Origin: Candidatus Abawacabacteria bacterium
Lineage (GTDB): Bacteria > Patescibacteriota > Gracilibacteria > RBG-16-42-10
Reading direction: 5' to 3'
Length of the DNA: 34,713 bases
NCBI GenBank assembly: GCA_016207805.1
Contig: JACQZO010000006.1
Span: 1 to 34,713, forward strand
Shown: in pieces, positions 13,365-20,406 of the stretch
Numbering within the stretch: position 1 is the first letter of the stretch
How the letters are laid out: each line of letters opens with the position of its first letter
Translations under genes and position numbers: made by a program
Notes under the pieces: generated by a model
Databases searched by the model: none
The model's input: the letters and a program-made list of their open reading frames with translations, nothing else
Told to the model about the DNA's origin: nothing

Positions 13365-14705
13365 TTAAAAGCCGTCTAGAGCCCTCATCATTTTTCTTGG
13401 ATTTGCTGAAAAGATACATTCGATAAGTGGTGCCTGATCGTTGTCGCAGGCATGCAAGGCGAGTGCTAAAGCCCAAAATCTATCAGCATGACTGCCATTA
13501 GAGCGACCTGCATCATATCTTGAATTGCCGGCAGAGGTAGAAAGTTTTCTTATAGAGTGTAAATCTCTTCTTATTTCTTCAGATTGCGGTATCAGAACCA
13601 AGCGATCTTCAAAGTGTATTTTGACATTGACTGCCAATTCTTCTTTGATCGGGTTGGTAAACTTGACCTTTTCAACTTTGTATCTGCCATGTCTTTCCTG
13701 CAACGTTTCTGCCGGCATATCACCGATGCCTGAAGCGTCAACACACACTCTTCTGGCTTTTGTTTCATCAATTAAATCTGAAATAATATCAAGCTGTTCT
13801 GAATAAGCGGTTTTTTTAAGCTCCAGCACATAGCGAGTGATTTTTTGTGTCGCTGTTTTTTCCACTATCCAGACGACGGTCAGGTCTTTTTCTCTACCGA
13901 TATCAATGCCCATAAAATAAGCAGATTCAGGGAATGTAAAATATAAAATACTATCATCTTCACAGGCTTTGATTAGATCATAAGTTAAGAAAGCTGTTGA
14001 TTCATCAACCGGAATGCAACAATATTCTTGCTGCCATACTAAATCATCGCCGGTTGCTGCTTTTTCTTCTGCCAGCCATTGATCTTTTTCTTCTCTGGTG
14101 GTAGTCCGGCCATAAATTTTATCTAAATATCCCTGATCAACGGCTTTATAAATATCTACATAATGAACAGACCAGGGTATTTTCCCTTTCTTGGCTTGAT
14201 CTAAAAACTCAAAATACCTGCAATTTTTACCATTGTGGGTGCTAATAACCCTTAAGGGGAATAAACCTTTCATAGAAGTAATGCTTGGCTTGGCTGCCTT
14301 ATAAAGTTCATTGGCTTTATCGTGGAATGCAAACTCATCCAAAACCACTTTACCGCCTTTGGAGCGAAACGCCTTCGGGTTACTTGATAATGCTACAATT
14401 TTAGTTCCATTTTTAAACTTCAGGGTTGTGACGGTTTCTTTTTCAATTATTTCTTGCCCGAGTGGCTCGGCAGCCATATTGAGAACTTTTGCCCAGTTCT
14501 GACAATATTCCATATACTCTTTGGCGGCTGATTCATCGGATGATGAAAACCAGACAGCAGGGACTCTTTTTTTGAGACAATCTTCAACGTCTTCCCAGCT
14601 TTGGGCAAAAGTCATACCTGTACGGCGTGATTTTTCGATGATCTTAAAGCGGGATCTATCATTAATCCAGTCACGCTGGTAAGGTAGAAAAAGCCCATTA
14701 CTCAT
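13365..14705 (-). CDS. large terminase subunit (Mu gp28 type)
   Basis: DNA-packaging motor ATPase and nuclease. 446 aa. The N-terminal ATPase has a Walker A variant SRRTGMTF (26-33) and Walker B VVLDEF (D123, E124). The C-terminal RNase H-like nuclease has acidic residues D268 (MGIDIGREKD), D323 (VCVDASG) and D408 (SHADRFWALALALH), in the usual order. It overlaps the small terminase by 4 bases. Mu gp28 is of similar type but longer. The position between small terminase and portal matches Mu gene order, although here the block runs on the minus strand. Confidence 0.9.
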   Translation of the reverse strand: MSNGLFLPYQRDWINDRSRFKIIEKSRRTGMTFAQSWEDVEDCLKKRVPAVWFSSSDESAAKEYMEYCQNWAKVLNMAAEPLGQEIIEKETVTTLKFKNGTKIVALSSNPKAFRSKGGKVVLDEFAFHDKANELYKAAKPSITSMKGLFPLRVISTHNGKNCRYFEFLDQAKKGKIPWSVHYVDIYKAVDQGYLDKIYGRTTTREEKDQWLAEEKAATGDDLVWQQEYCCIPVDESTAFLTYDLIKACEDDSILYFTFPESAYFMGIDIGREKDLTVVWIVEKTATQKITRYVLELKKTAYSEQLDIISDLIDETKARRVCVDASGIGDMPAETLQERHGRYKVEKVKFTNPIKEELAVNVKIHFEDRLVLIPQSEEIRRDLHSIRKLSTSAGNSRYDAGRSNGSHADRFWALALALHACDNDQAPLIECIFSANPRKMMRALDGF

Positions 14706-15115
14706 AGATTAAGTGTACCTTTACGCATAAGATCAACAAGATAATCTTCACTGTATTCCGGTTTTTCTTCAGGTTTTACGGCCTGTTTTATGCTGTCTTC
14801 ATAGGTTTTAACTTTAGGCAGCATTGCTCTTAGTTGTCCTAAAAATCGTATCCTCGATTGACTCGGTTCAATACCAGCTTCAATATCGCCATCAATGCTT
14901 GTGATTAGTTTTCTAATAATACGGTGAATATCTTCATGGAGTGAATATTGCTCTTTTAAAAATCCCTGCCTTTTTTCTGCCCAGTTGCCTTCTTTTGCCC
15001 AGTCTCTAAGCGATCTGTCTGAAACAGGTACAACCTGGGCTATCTCAACAAAAGTATATCCCAGTGTTACGTATAGTCTTTGCGCTTCAAAAAGATAATC
15101 TGACTTTTTGGCCAT
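14702..15115 (-). CDS. small terminase-type DNA-binding protein (DUF1804, Mu gp27)
   Basis: 137 aa. The N-terminal helix-turn-helix (AQRLYVTLGYTFVEIAQVVP, then SDRSLRDWAKEGNWAEKR) is typical of the gp27/DUF1804 family, thought to recognise phage DNA for packaging. A helical middle is followed by a Lys/Glu-rich tail. GAGG lies 10 bases before ATG. It overlaps the large terminase. Confidence 0.82.
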   Translation of the reverse strand: MAKKSDYLFEAQRLYVTLGYTFVEIAQVVPVSDRSLRDWAKEGNWAEKRQGFLKEQYSLHEDIHRIIRKLITSIDGDIEAGIEPSQSRIRFLGQLRAMLPKVKTYEDSIKQAVKPEEKPEYSEDYLVDLMRKGTLNL

Positions 15116-15117
15116 AA

Positions 15118-15384
15118 TTAACAGTCCTCGCCGTCTCCAAGCTCTTCTGTGATTTGATCAATTTGCTCCTGATTTTCTCGCATAGCTTTAATAGTTTTAT
15201 CAAGCTGTTTGGCCGATTCAAGAATATCTTCTGTTTTCATTTTTATTAACTTTTGTTGATAAGGGTTGGTCAATGACCGAATGAGAATGATGCTGCCTTC
15301 ACTAACAACCTCAAGAGATTTGTTTTTATTGATTAATTCCTGCCTTTTCGCTTTCATTAAATGCAGTTCGTTCTTTAAGCTCAC
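15118..15384 (-). CDS. hypothetical helical protein upstream of terminase, 88 aa
   Basis: GTG start with a strong GGAGG 5 bases upstream. The sequence is nearly all helix (KNELHLMKAKRQELINKNKS, DILESAKQLDKTIKAMRENQ), with an acidic C-terminus. It occupies the place of Mu gp26 and has similar character, but no family can be assigned with certainty. Its stop is 2 bases from the small terminase ATG, so it is co-translated. Confidence 0.65.
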   Translation of the reverse strand: MSLKNELHLMKAKRQELINKNKSLEVVSEGSIILIRSLTNPYQQKLIKMKTEDILESAKQLDKTIKAMRENQEQIDQITEELGDGEDC

Positions 15385-15395
15385 ATTTACCTCCT

Positions 15396-15728
15396 TTACA
15401 TTGAATCTATTTTTACTTCAAGCCGGGATAAAGTTTGTATCTGAATCCTTTGCAATTCGAGTATTTCCTTGAGTTGATCGTAATTGTTTTGGTGAATAGT
15501 TTTTTGTAAGTCAAACATTTTATCGTATTGTTTAACAACCGTTTCTATTTGACGCTCGCTTTGTGCGGTAAGATTCTTTTGGTTTTCCTGAATCATATTT
15601 GCAATAATTTCAGTTTGTTTGTTTGAAGCCCTCTGGGTAATCAACCAGGTAATAAATTGTATGGCGCAGACAAATCCAACAAATCCAAAGAGCTTTGCAG
15701 CTTCTGTCAAAAGGCTCATTTCAGTCAT
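15396..15728 (-). CDS. membrane-anchored coiled-coil protein (spanin-like?)
   Basis: 110 aa. One hydrophobic segment near the N-terminus (residues 12-31, KLFGFVGFVCAIQFITWLI) is followed by about 75 residues of continuous coiled coil (MIQENQKNLTAQSERQIETV, YDQLKEILELQRIQIQTLSR). This topology matches inner-membrane i-spanins, but an overlapping o-spanin lipoprotein gene was not found; a packaging-associated membrane protein is the alternative. First gene of the leftward late unit; TTTTGGAG precedes its ATG. Confidence 0.6.
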   Translation of the reverse strand: MTEMSLLTEAAKLFGFVGFVCAIQFITWLITQRASNKQTEIIANMIQENQKNLTAQSERQIETVVKQYDKMFDLQKTIHQNNYDQLKEILELQRIQIQTLSRLEVKIDSM

Positions 15729-15936
15729 TTAAAATCTCCAAAAATGTCTAAACTTTTCACAGTTTAGATTTATTAAATTGAGTTTTCAAAACTTAGCTCT
15801 AATAACTAAATTAATTAGATCCCAAATAAATTAGTTATTCAGGTAAAGATTGGAAATTAGTTTTTTGAAGCCTTATATTCAGGTTAACGCACAGTGCAAT
15901 TTTATGCAAGTTCGCTTTTAGAAAGAGGAAATTAAA
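15729..15936. promoter_or_regulatory. divergent late promoter region with dyad
   Basis: A 208-bp AT-rich gap between the leftward packaging unit and the rightward capsid-tail unit. Rightward promoter candidate: TTGGAA (15850-15855), 18-base spacer, TATATT (15874-15879). A dyad AATAACTAA/TTAGTTATT (15801-15809 with 15831-15839) lies upstream of it and is a plausible activator site, for example for the Mor-like protein. A second inverted repeat, TCTAAAC/GTTTAGA, lies near 15757-15778 in the leader of the leftward unit. On the minus strand TTGAAA and TAAACT at 17-base spacing form a weaker candidate. Confidence 0.55.
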
Positions 15937-16122
15937 ATGCAAAAAGCTAAAAGTCTTTTAAAATCTAAAACATTCTGGTTTAACCTTTTAGCTGCCGGCA
16001 CTTCAATTGCTTTACAGGCTAGTGGAACTCAAATTGATCCACAAGTTCAGGCAGGTGTTTTAGCTGCTGGCAACGTACTTTTAAGGTTGATAACAAATAA
16101 ACCAATTAGTTTTGGTGGATAG
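15937..16122 (+). CDS. small holin-like membrane protein
   Basis: 61 aa, starting MQKAKSLLKSKTFWFNLLAAG. The SKTFWFN-L motif, a hydrophobic stretch (FNLLAAGTSIALQA), a polar turn and a second moderately hydrophobic helix (VQAGVLAAGNVLLRLIT) followed by NKP match a common class of small phage membrane proteins often annotated as holins. AGAGGAAA precedes ATG. First gene of the rightward late unit; its stop overlaps the ribosome site of the protease gene. The lytic role is inferred, not shown. Confidence 0.6.
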   Translation: MQKAKSLLKSKTFWFNLLAAGTSIALQASGTQIDPQVQAGVLAAGNVLLRLITNKPISFGG

Positions 16123-16138
16123 GAGGATTTTAGAAAAA

Positions 16139-17161
16139 ATGACTAAAGGGATTCAAGGCTGGATTAGTTTGTTTAAAACGGGTACGCATACCAGTTCAAA
16201 CGGCGTAACTAAAATTTATAACGATAAGGATCTGGAATCTATCGAACAAAAATATAATTCTAATCGAGATAAACATGAAGCCCCTGTCGTCATTGGCCAT
16301 CCAGAAGAAAATGCCCCCGCCTGGGGCTGGCTGGAAGCAGTCAAAAAAGAAGGGGCTGTCCTTAAAGGCAAATTAAAACAGGTTGCTCCTGAGTTCGCTC
16401 AGGCAGTGATAGAGGGTAGATTTAAAAAGCGTTCAGTTAAAATGTCACCCAAGTACGGTATTGAGCACGTAGGTTTTCTTGGTGCAGCATTGCCTGCTGT
16501 AGAAGGCCTTCAGGATATAGAATTTAAAAGCAATCAGGACGATAATGACATTTTTGAATTTGATTCGTCTGATGAAACGTTTGAATTTAGTTCATATAAA
16601 GGAGATTCATCTATGATCATAGATGCTGAAAAATTGAAAAAGCTTCAAGAAGAAAATGAGGCTATGAAAAAGAAGATCCAGGTTCTTGAAGTAGAAAACA
16701 AAACATCTGAAGATCAGCAATTTTCTAAAAAACTGGATGATCTTGAAAAAGAAAACGCCGAACTCAAGCAAAAAGCAGCAAAAATGGAGCAAGAATCAAA
16801 ACGTAAGGGTTGCGAAGAATTTTGCGCTTCAATCCCGGAGCAAATAACACCCAAAAACAAAGATAAAGTTGTTGATTTTCTGATGGCTTTTGATAATGCA
16901 GGTGACTATGAATTTAGCCAGGGTGGTAAAAAATCTTTGGCTGAAGAATTTAAAACCTTTTTGAAAGAGCAGCCCAAAGCGGTTGATTTCAATGAGTATA
17001 CTAACAAAGGTAAAGCTGCTGGCAAAGTTGAGCCTAAAGAGTATTCTTTTAGTGCTCCTGTTGATCCTGATGCGGCTACTCTGGATGCTAAAGTTACGGC
17101 TTATTCTAAACAACATAATGTTGATTATGAAAAAGCACTGGATATCATTTTAGACAATTAA
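16139..17161 (+). CDS. I: Mu I-type prohead protease/scaffold precursor
   Basis: Protease that matures the prohead, fused to a scaffold domain. The protease part occupies residues 1-130: the APVVIGHPEENAPAWGW motif with a conserved histidine, then FKKRSVKMSPKYGIEHVGFL and LGAALPAVEGL with candidate catalytic serines. The rest (158-340) is a long coiled coil plus a helical tail, typical scaffold. The start chosen is ATG 16139, preceded by AGGAGG 12 bases upstream; a GTG at 16112 is in frame but upstream of that ribosome site. An internal start yields the separate scaffold. Confidence 0.85.
   Translation: MTKGIQGWISLFKTGTHTSSNGVTKIYNDKDLESIEQKYNSNRDKHEAPVVIGHPEENAPAWGWLEAVKKEGAVLKGKLKQVAPEFAQAVIEGRFKKRSVKMSPKYGIEHVGFLGAALPAVEGLQDIEFKSNQDDNDIFEFDSSDETFEFSSYKGDSSMIIDAEKLKKLQEENEAMKKKIQVLEVENKTSEDQQFSKKLDDLEKENAELKQKAAKMEQESKRKGCEEFCASIPEQITPKNKDKVVDFLMAFDNAGDYEFSQGGKKSLAEEFKTFLKEQPKAVDFNEYTNKGKAAGKVEPKEYSFSAPVDPDAATLDAKVTAYSKQHNVDYEKALDIILDN
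16613..17161 (+). CDS. nested in-frame scaffold protein (Mu Z / lambda Nu3 analogue)
   Basis: The ATG at 16613 is in the protease frame and has its own strong site, AAAGGAG 8 bases upstream. The 182-aa product would hold only the coiled-coil scaffold (MIIDAEKLKKLQEENEAMKK onward) and the helical tail. In Mu and lambda the scaffold is made in the same way from within the protease gene, so the capsid shell can assemble on many scaffold copies and few protease copies. Confidence 0.7.
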   Translation: MIIDAEKLKKLQEENEAMKKKIQVLEVENKTSEDQQFSKKLDDLEKENAELKQKAAKMEQESKRKGCEEFCASIPEQITPKNKDKVVDFLMAFDNAGDYEFSQGGKKSLAEEFKTFLKEQPKAVDFNEYTNKGKAAGKVEPKEYSFSAPVDPDAATLDAKVTAYSKQHNVDYEKALDIILDN

Positions 17162-17238
17162 TAAAGCATTCTAACAAAGAATGAGATTCTTTCAACCTGT
17201 CAAATAAGTTATTACTACTAATAATAAAGGTTTAAAAT

Positions 17239-18174
17239 ATGGTATTAAAGTCTAAAAGGGTTGTAAACCCTGTACTTACAAAACTATCCCAGGGCTATTC
17301 CAACGCAGCATACGTTGGCAAATACCTTTTCCCTGAGACGGAAGTGGAAAAAGAAGGGCTTCAAATTCCACAATTTGGAGCGGACCACTTTAAGCTCTGG
17401 CAAACCAAAAGAGCGCCAAGAGCTAAATCAAACCGTGGCGAAATCAGCGATCCTTCAATGGTCGATGTCGTTCTTCAAGAACACGATTTTGAGCTTCCTA
17501 TTGATACCAGAGAAAAAGATGAAAGTATGTTCCCTGAAGAACGCAAAAAAGCTAAGGCCACACAGGATGTTTTAGAGCTTGGTAAAGAATATGCTCAGGC
17601 TTCACTTGCTCAGAATCCTGACAATTATCCGAGTGGACACAAAGTAACACTTACCAGCACTGATAAGTGGTCTAATCATGTTGAGGATAGTAATTTAAGC
17701 GATCCGCTCAGTGATGTTGAAACAGGCAAGGAAGTCATCAGAGGTAAAATTGGCCGCAGACCAAATGTTGCTATTATGGGCGCTTCTTGCTATGCAGACC
17801 TAAAATTTCATCCTGGTTTATTGAAAAAGCTTGAAACTACTCGTAAAGGTATTATTACGATAGATGACCTGAAAGAATTATTTGGCATACCCAATATTTA
17901 CATCGGCGAAGCTGTTTACGCTAATGATGCCGGAGTGCTTGGTAATGACGTCTGGGGAGAGTCCTTCCAGATGGCTTGTGTGCCACAACAGGAACCATCA
18001 GAAAGAGATGCTGAAGAGCCTTGTTTTGGACGGACACTTAAGAAAAAAGGGTATCCTGAAACTGATTCTTACGTTGAAAATGGCGGAAAAGTTCAATTAG
18101 TCAGAAATACTGATATCTATAAAGTAGCTATGACAGGTGCTGTGGCTGGCTATATTATTTCTGATACTCACTAA
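17239..18174 (+). CDS. major capsid protein
   Basis: 311 aa, following protease/scaffold. The start MVLKSKRVVNPVLTKLSQGY and the segments AYVGKYLFPETEV, IPQFGADHFKLW, TKRAPRAKSNRG are typical of a major head protein class found in several temperate phages with an HK97-like fold; the C-terminal RKGIITIDDLKELFGIPNIY and VGEAVYAND-like strand agree. It is not clearly of the Mu gpT sequence type. AAAGG lies before ATG. The product should be abundant. Confidence 0.82.
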   Translation: MVLKSKRVVNPVLTKLSQGYSNAAYVGKYLFPETEVEKEGLQIPQFGADHFKLWQTKRAPRAKSNRGEISDPSMVDVVLQEHDFELPIDTREKDESMFPEERKKAKATQDVLELGKEYAQASLAQNPDNYPSGHKVTLTSTDKWSNHVEDSNLSDPLSDVETGKEVIRGKIGRRPNVAIMGASCYADLKFHPGLLKKLETTRKGIITIDDLKELFGIPNIYIGEAVYANDAGVLGNDVWGESFQMACVPQQEPSERDAEEPCFGRTLKKKGYPETDSYVENGGKVQLVRNTDIYKVAMTGAVAGYIISDTH

Positions 18175-18239
18175 TTCAAAATAGTTGAAACCCCAGGTTG
18201 GAATTTACAAGCTGGCCTGATCGTAGAAAGGTTAAGAAT

Positions 18240-18689
18240 ATGCCTAGATATTTAGTTGTTAATATGGGCATTAAATATAAGAAAAAGCTTTATCAGCACG
18301 GTGAAGCAATAACCATGAGCGAAGAAGAAGCTAATTCTCCGACGCTAAAGAAATATTTAATGCTTATTCCCGAAGAAAACCCGAAAATAGAACAGGAAGT
18401 CAAAACTCCTGTAAAAATAGAAGCACCTGATACGCCAGAAAATACCGGTAATTTATCCGAAGATCCGGCTTACTGGTCAATTGGAACTCTAAAAAAATGC
18501 GCTGAAGAAAACAATATTGATCTTACTGGCTGTAAAGGCAAAGAAGCAATAGTTGAACGTGTAAAAACTGAACTTTTTAAGCAGGCCGAGCTGATAGAAA
18601 ATCCTGAAGAAGTTATTCCCGAAGTGGGTGATTTGGAAGGGACTGATGGCCAACCAGGCGAAAATAATAATCCGGAAGGAGTAGAATAA
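18240..18689 (+). CDS. hypothetical protein with HeH/SAP-like domain, after capsid
   Basis: 149 aa from ATG 18240 (GAAAGG upstream; an in-frame ATG at 18198 has no ribosome site). It has an N-terminal beta region (MPRYLVVNMGIKYKKKLYQH), an acidic linker rich in Pro/Glu, then about 90-122 a small helix-extension-helix-type domain (YWSIGTLKKCAEENNIDLTG, then KGKEAIVERVKTE) like those found in phage head-tail region proteins. Acidic disordered tail. Role unknown; one-base overlap with the cement gene. Confidence 0.65.
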   Translation: MPRYLVVNMGIKYKKKLYQHGEAITMSEEEANSPTLKKYLMLIPEENPKIEQEVKTPVKIEAPDTPENTGNLSEDPAYWSIGTLKKCAEENNIDLTGCKGKEAIVERVKTELFKQAELIENPEEVIPEVGDLEGTDGQPGENNNPEGVE

Positions 18690-19306
18690 TGGTATCTCAA
18701 ACAGCTATACCACTTGGAGCAGCATCTTTAACCGCATTGATGGCAATTCCGGCTCACAGGTTTGTCGGCTTTACCGGTAATCTTTGTGTCGCTAATGCAA
18801 AAGCTGCAGGTGTATCACAATATGGTGCAGAAATTGGTGACGATTTTGCCGTTGATTTTGCAGGACTTGTCCTGGTTGAAGCCGCCGAAGCAATTAATGC
18901 AGGTGTAGAAGTTGTCGCAAGCGGAACTGGCGCTAATGCCGGTAAGGCCGCAGCGGCATCAAGCTTGGCAGCAAGCATTTCACTTTCTTTAGGTGCAATA
19001 ACCTCAGAGCAGGCAACGACCACAGCAATTCAGGCACAATCAACAGTTTCAATAACTTCATCAGTAGAGTCAGGTTCAACTCCTGTAACAAGTACAGGCG
19101 CTAACGGCTCAGGTATTGTCACCTCAACGGGCACTATTACAGACGGTGCAATTACTGTCACAAATGGTGCAATAACGATTTCTCAGGCAACCTCAAGCGC
19201 TACGGCTGCATTGAGCGGTGGAGCGCTACCACAAAAAATTAACGGTACTGCCTGGTCTTCAACAAGCGAAGCCGGTCAATTGCTTTTAGTTAAATTGGCA
19301 GCATAA
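18689..19306 (+). CDS. capsid cement/decoration protein (DUF2190-like) with Ser/Thr insert
   Basis: Residues 10-77 resemble small capsid-cement proteins (AIPAHRFVGFTGNLCVANAK, AEIGDDFAVDFAGLVLVEAA), which bind the outside of the shell. The terminal TAWSSTSEAGQLLLVKLA is the usual end of the family. Between them (about 88-180) is a low-complexity Ala/Ser/Thr/Gly stretch, making the protein about twice the family's usual size (around 110 aa). Ribosome site GGAAGGAGT; the start overlaps the previous stop by one base. Confidence 0.72.
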   Translation: MVSQTAIPLGAASLTALMAIPAHRFVGFTGNLCVANAKAAGVSQYGAEIGDDFAVDFAGLVLVEAAEAINAGVEVVASGTGANAGKAAAASSLAASISLSLGAITSEQATTTAIQAQSTVSITSSVESGSTPVTSTGANGSGIVTSTGTITDGAITVTNGAITISQATSSATAALSGGALPQKINGTAWSSTSEAGQLLLVKLAA

Positions 19307-19339
19307 ATCAAAGAAATCAAAGAAAAACTGTGAGGCACG

Positions 19340-19376
19340 ATAGTGGGGAGGATTTCCCTGAAACCCTCCCCACTAT
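19340..19376 (+). terminator. 12-bp hairpin after the capsid genes
   Basis: ATAGTGGGGAGG and CCTCCCCACTAT pair perfectly around a 13-nt loop. Followed by TTGAAAAT rather than a T-run, so partial termination or 3'-end protection of the very abundant capsid mRNA is more likely than a full stop, as the tail genes downstream have no other visible promoter. Confidence 0.6.
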
Positions 19377-19398
19377 TTGAAAATAAAGGATCAACCTA

Positions 19399-19842
19399 GT
19401 GTATTGCACAATTAACGACATAATCAACGTAATTCCTGAATGCGAGCTTATTCAATTAAGTAATGATGATGAGCTGGCAACGGCTGTTAATGAAGATGTC
19501 GTTAATAATGCAATAGAAGATGCAATGAGCACAATTAATGGTTATTTAATGGCTCGCTACACTTTGCCTTTAACTGAAGTACCCAGGCTATTAAGACGTT
19601 ATGCTGTAGAGCTGGCAGTAATTAATATACACGCCAGGCGGTTTACACAAAATATGCCTGAGTCTATCACAGAACGTGAAAAGTTCGTTATTGCTGAGCT
19701 TGGCAAAATTCAAAAAGGTGTTGTGACCTTAAATATTGAAACGTTAAACGATAGCGTCAAAGTGCCTGATGCTTCCAGTGTCGCTATCAACAAAACCGAA
19801 GCTGATAGAGTCTTTACAAAAGAACTTTTAGACAGGTTTTAG
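19399..19842 (+). CDS. Mu gp36-like protein (DUF1320)
   Basis: Head-tail connector family protein. 147 aa. Signature: MYCTINDIINVIPECELIQL, DAMSTINGYLMARYTLPLTE, VPRLLRRYAVELAVINIHAR. The start is GTG at 19399, with AAAGGA 9 bases upstream; no ATG lies near the conserved N-terminus. The position before gp37 and sheath fits Mu order. Confidence 0.85.
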   Translation: MYCTINDIINVIPECELIQLSNDDELATAVNEDVVNNAIEDAMSTINGYLMARYTLPLTEVPRLLRRYAVELAVINIHARRFTQNMPESITEREKFVIAELGKIQKGVVTLNIETLNDSVKVPDASSVAINKTEADRVFTKELLDRF

Positions 19843-19850
19843 GACTAATT

Positions 19851-20402
19851 ATGGCTGTAGATTTAACTCAAATAAAGAATAAAATAACGGATGTCATCAA
19901 TTCAATTGTCAGACAACTTCAATTAGAATTCCCTGGCTTTTATATTGATGATTATGTTAAAAGCCCTAAAGACTTTTATTTAAAACATCCTAAAGGTGCT
20001 TTACTCGTTGCTTTCAAAGGCTCTACTTATTCGGCAAATCAATCAACAGATTTAATTGTCCAGGAGAGAACTTTCAATTTTGAAATAATCTTATCAATGA
20101 AGCATTTGCAGACAGATGCAAATATTCAAGATCAGCTTGATGCTGTTAGATTAGCCTTGACCGGCTTTCAACCTAAAGACATTGAAGGAAATCTAATTAC
20201 TATAAATAAAATGATACCATCCAGCGACAGATTCATTGAAGAGGAAAATGGCACCTGGATTTATGGCATCAGCTTTAGCGTTAAAGCTTCTAATATAGAA
20301 ATTGACCGCACTGATTATGATTCATTAGTGCTATTAAATCAGGTCACTGCTAAAAGTGACGATTACCCGGATTTAGTGATTACAAAACCCCAGGAGGAAT
20401 AA
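19851..20402 (+). CDS. Mu gp37-like protein (Gp37 family)
   Basis: 183 aa, between gp36 and the sheath, as in Mu. Beta-rich N-terminal core (KGALLVAFKGSTYSANQSTD, ERTFNFEIILSMKHL), then DQLDAVRLALTGFQP and WIYGISFSVKAS, the usual family pattern. It probably acts at the head-tail junction or as a tail terminator. An 8-base gap follows gp36. Confidence 0.8.
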   Translation: MAVDLTQIKNKITDVINSIVRQLQLEFPGFYIDDYVKSPKDFYLKHPKGALLVAFKGSTYSANQSTDLIVQERTFNFEIILSMKHLQTDANIQDQLDAVRLALTGFQPKDIEGNLITINKMIPSSDRFIEEENGTWIYGISFSVKASNIEIDRTDYDSLVLLNQVTAKSDDYPDLVITKPQEE

Positions 20403-20406
20403 TATA

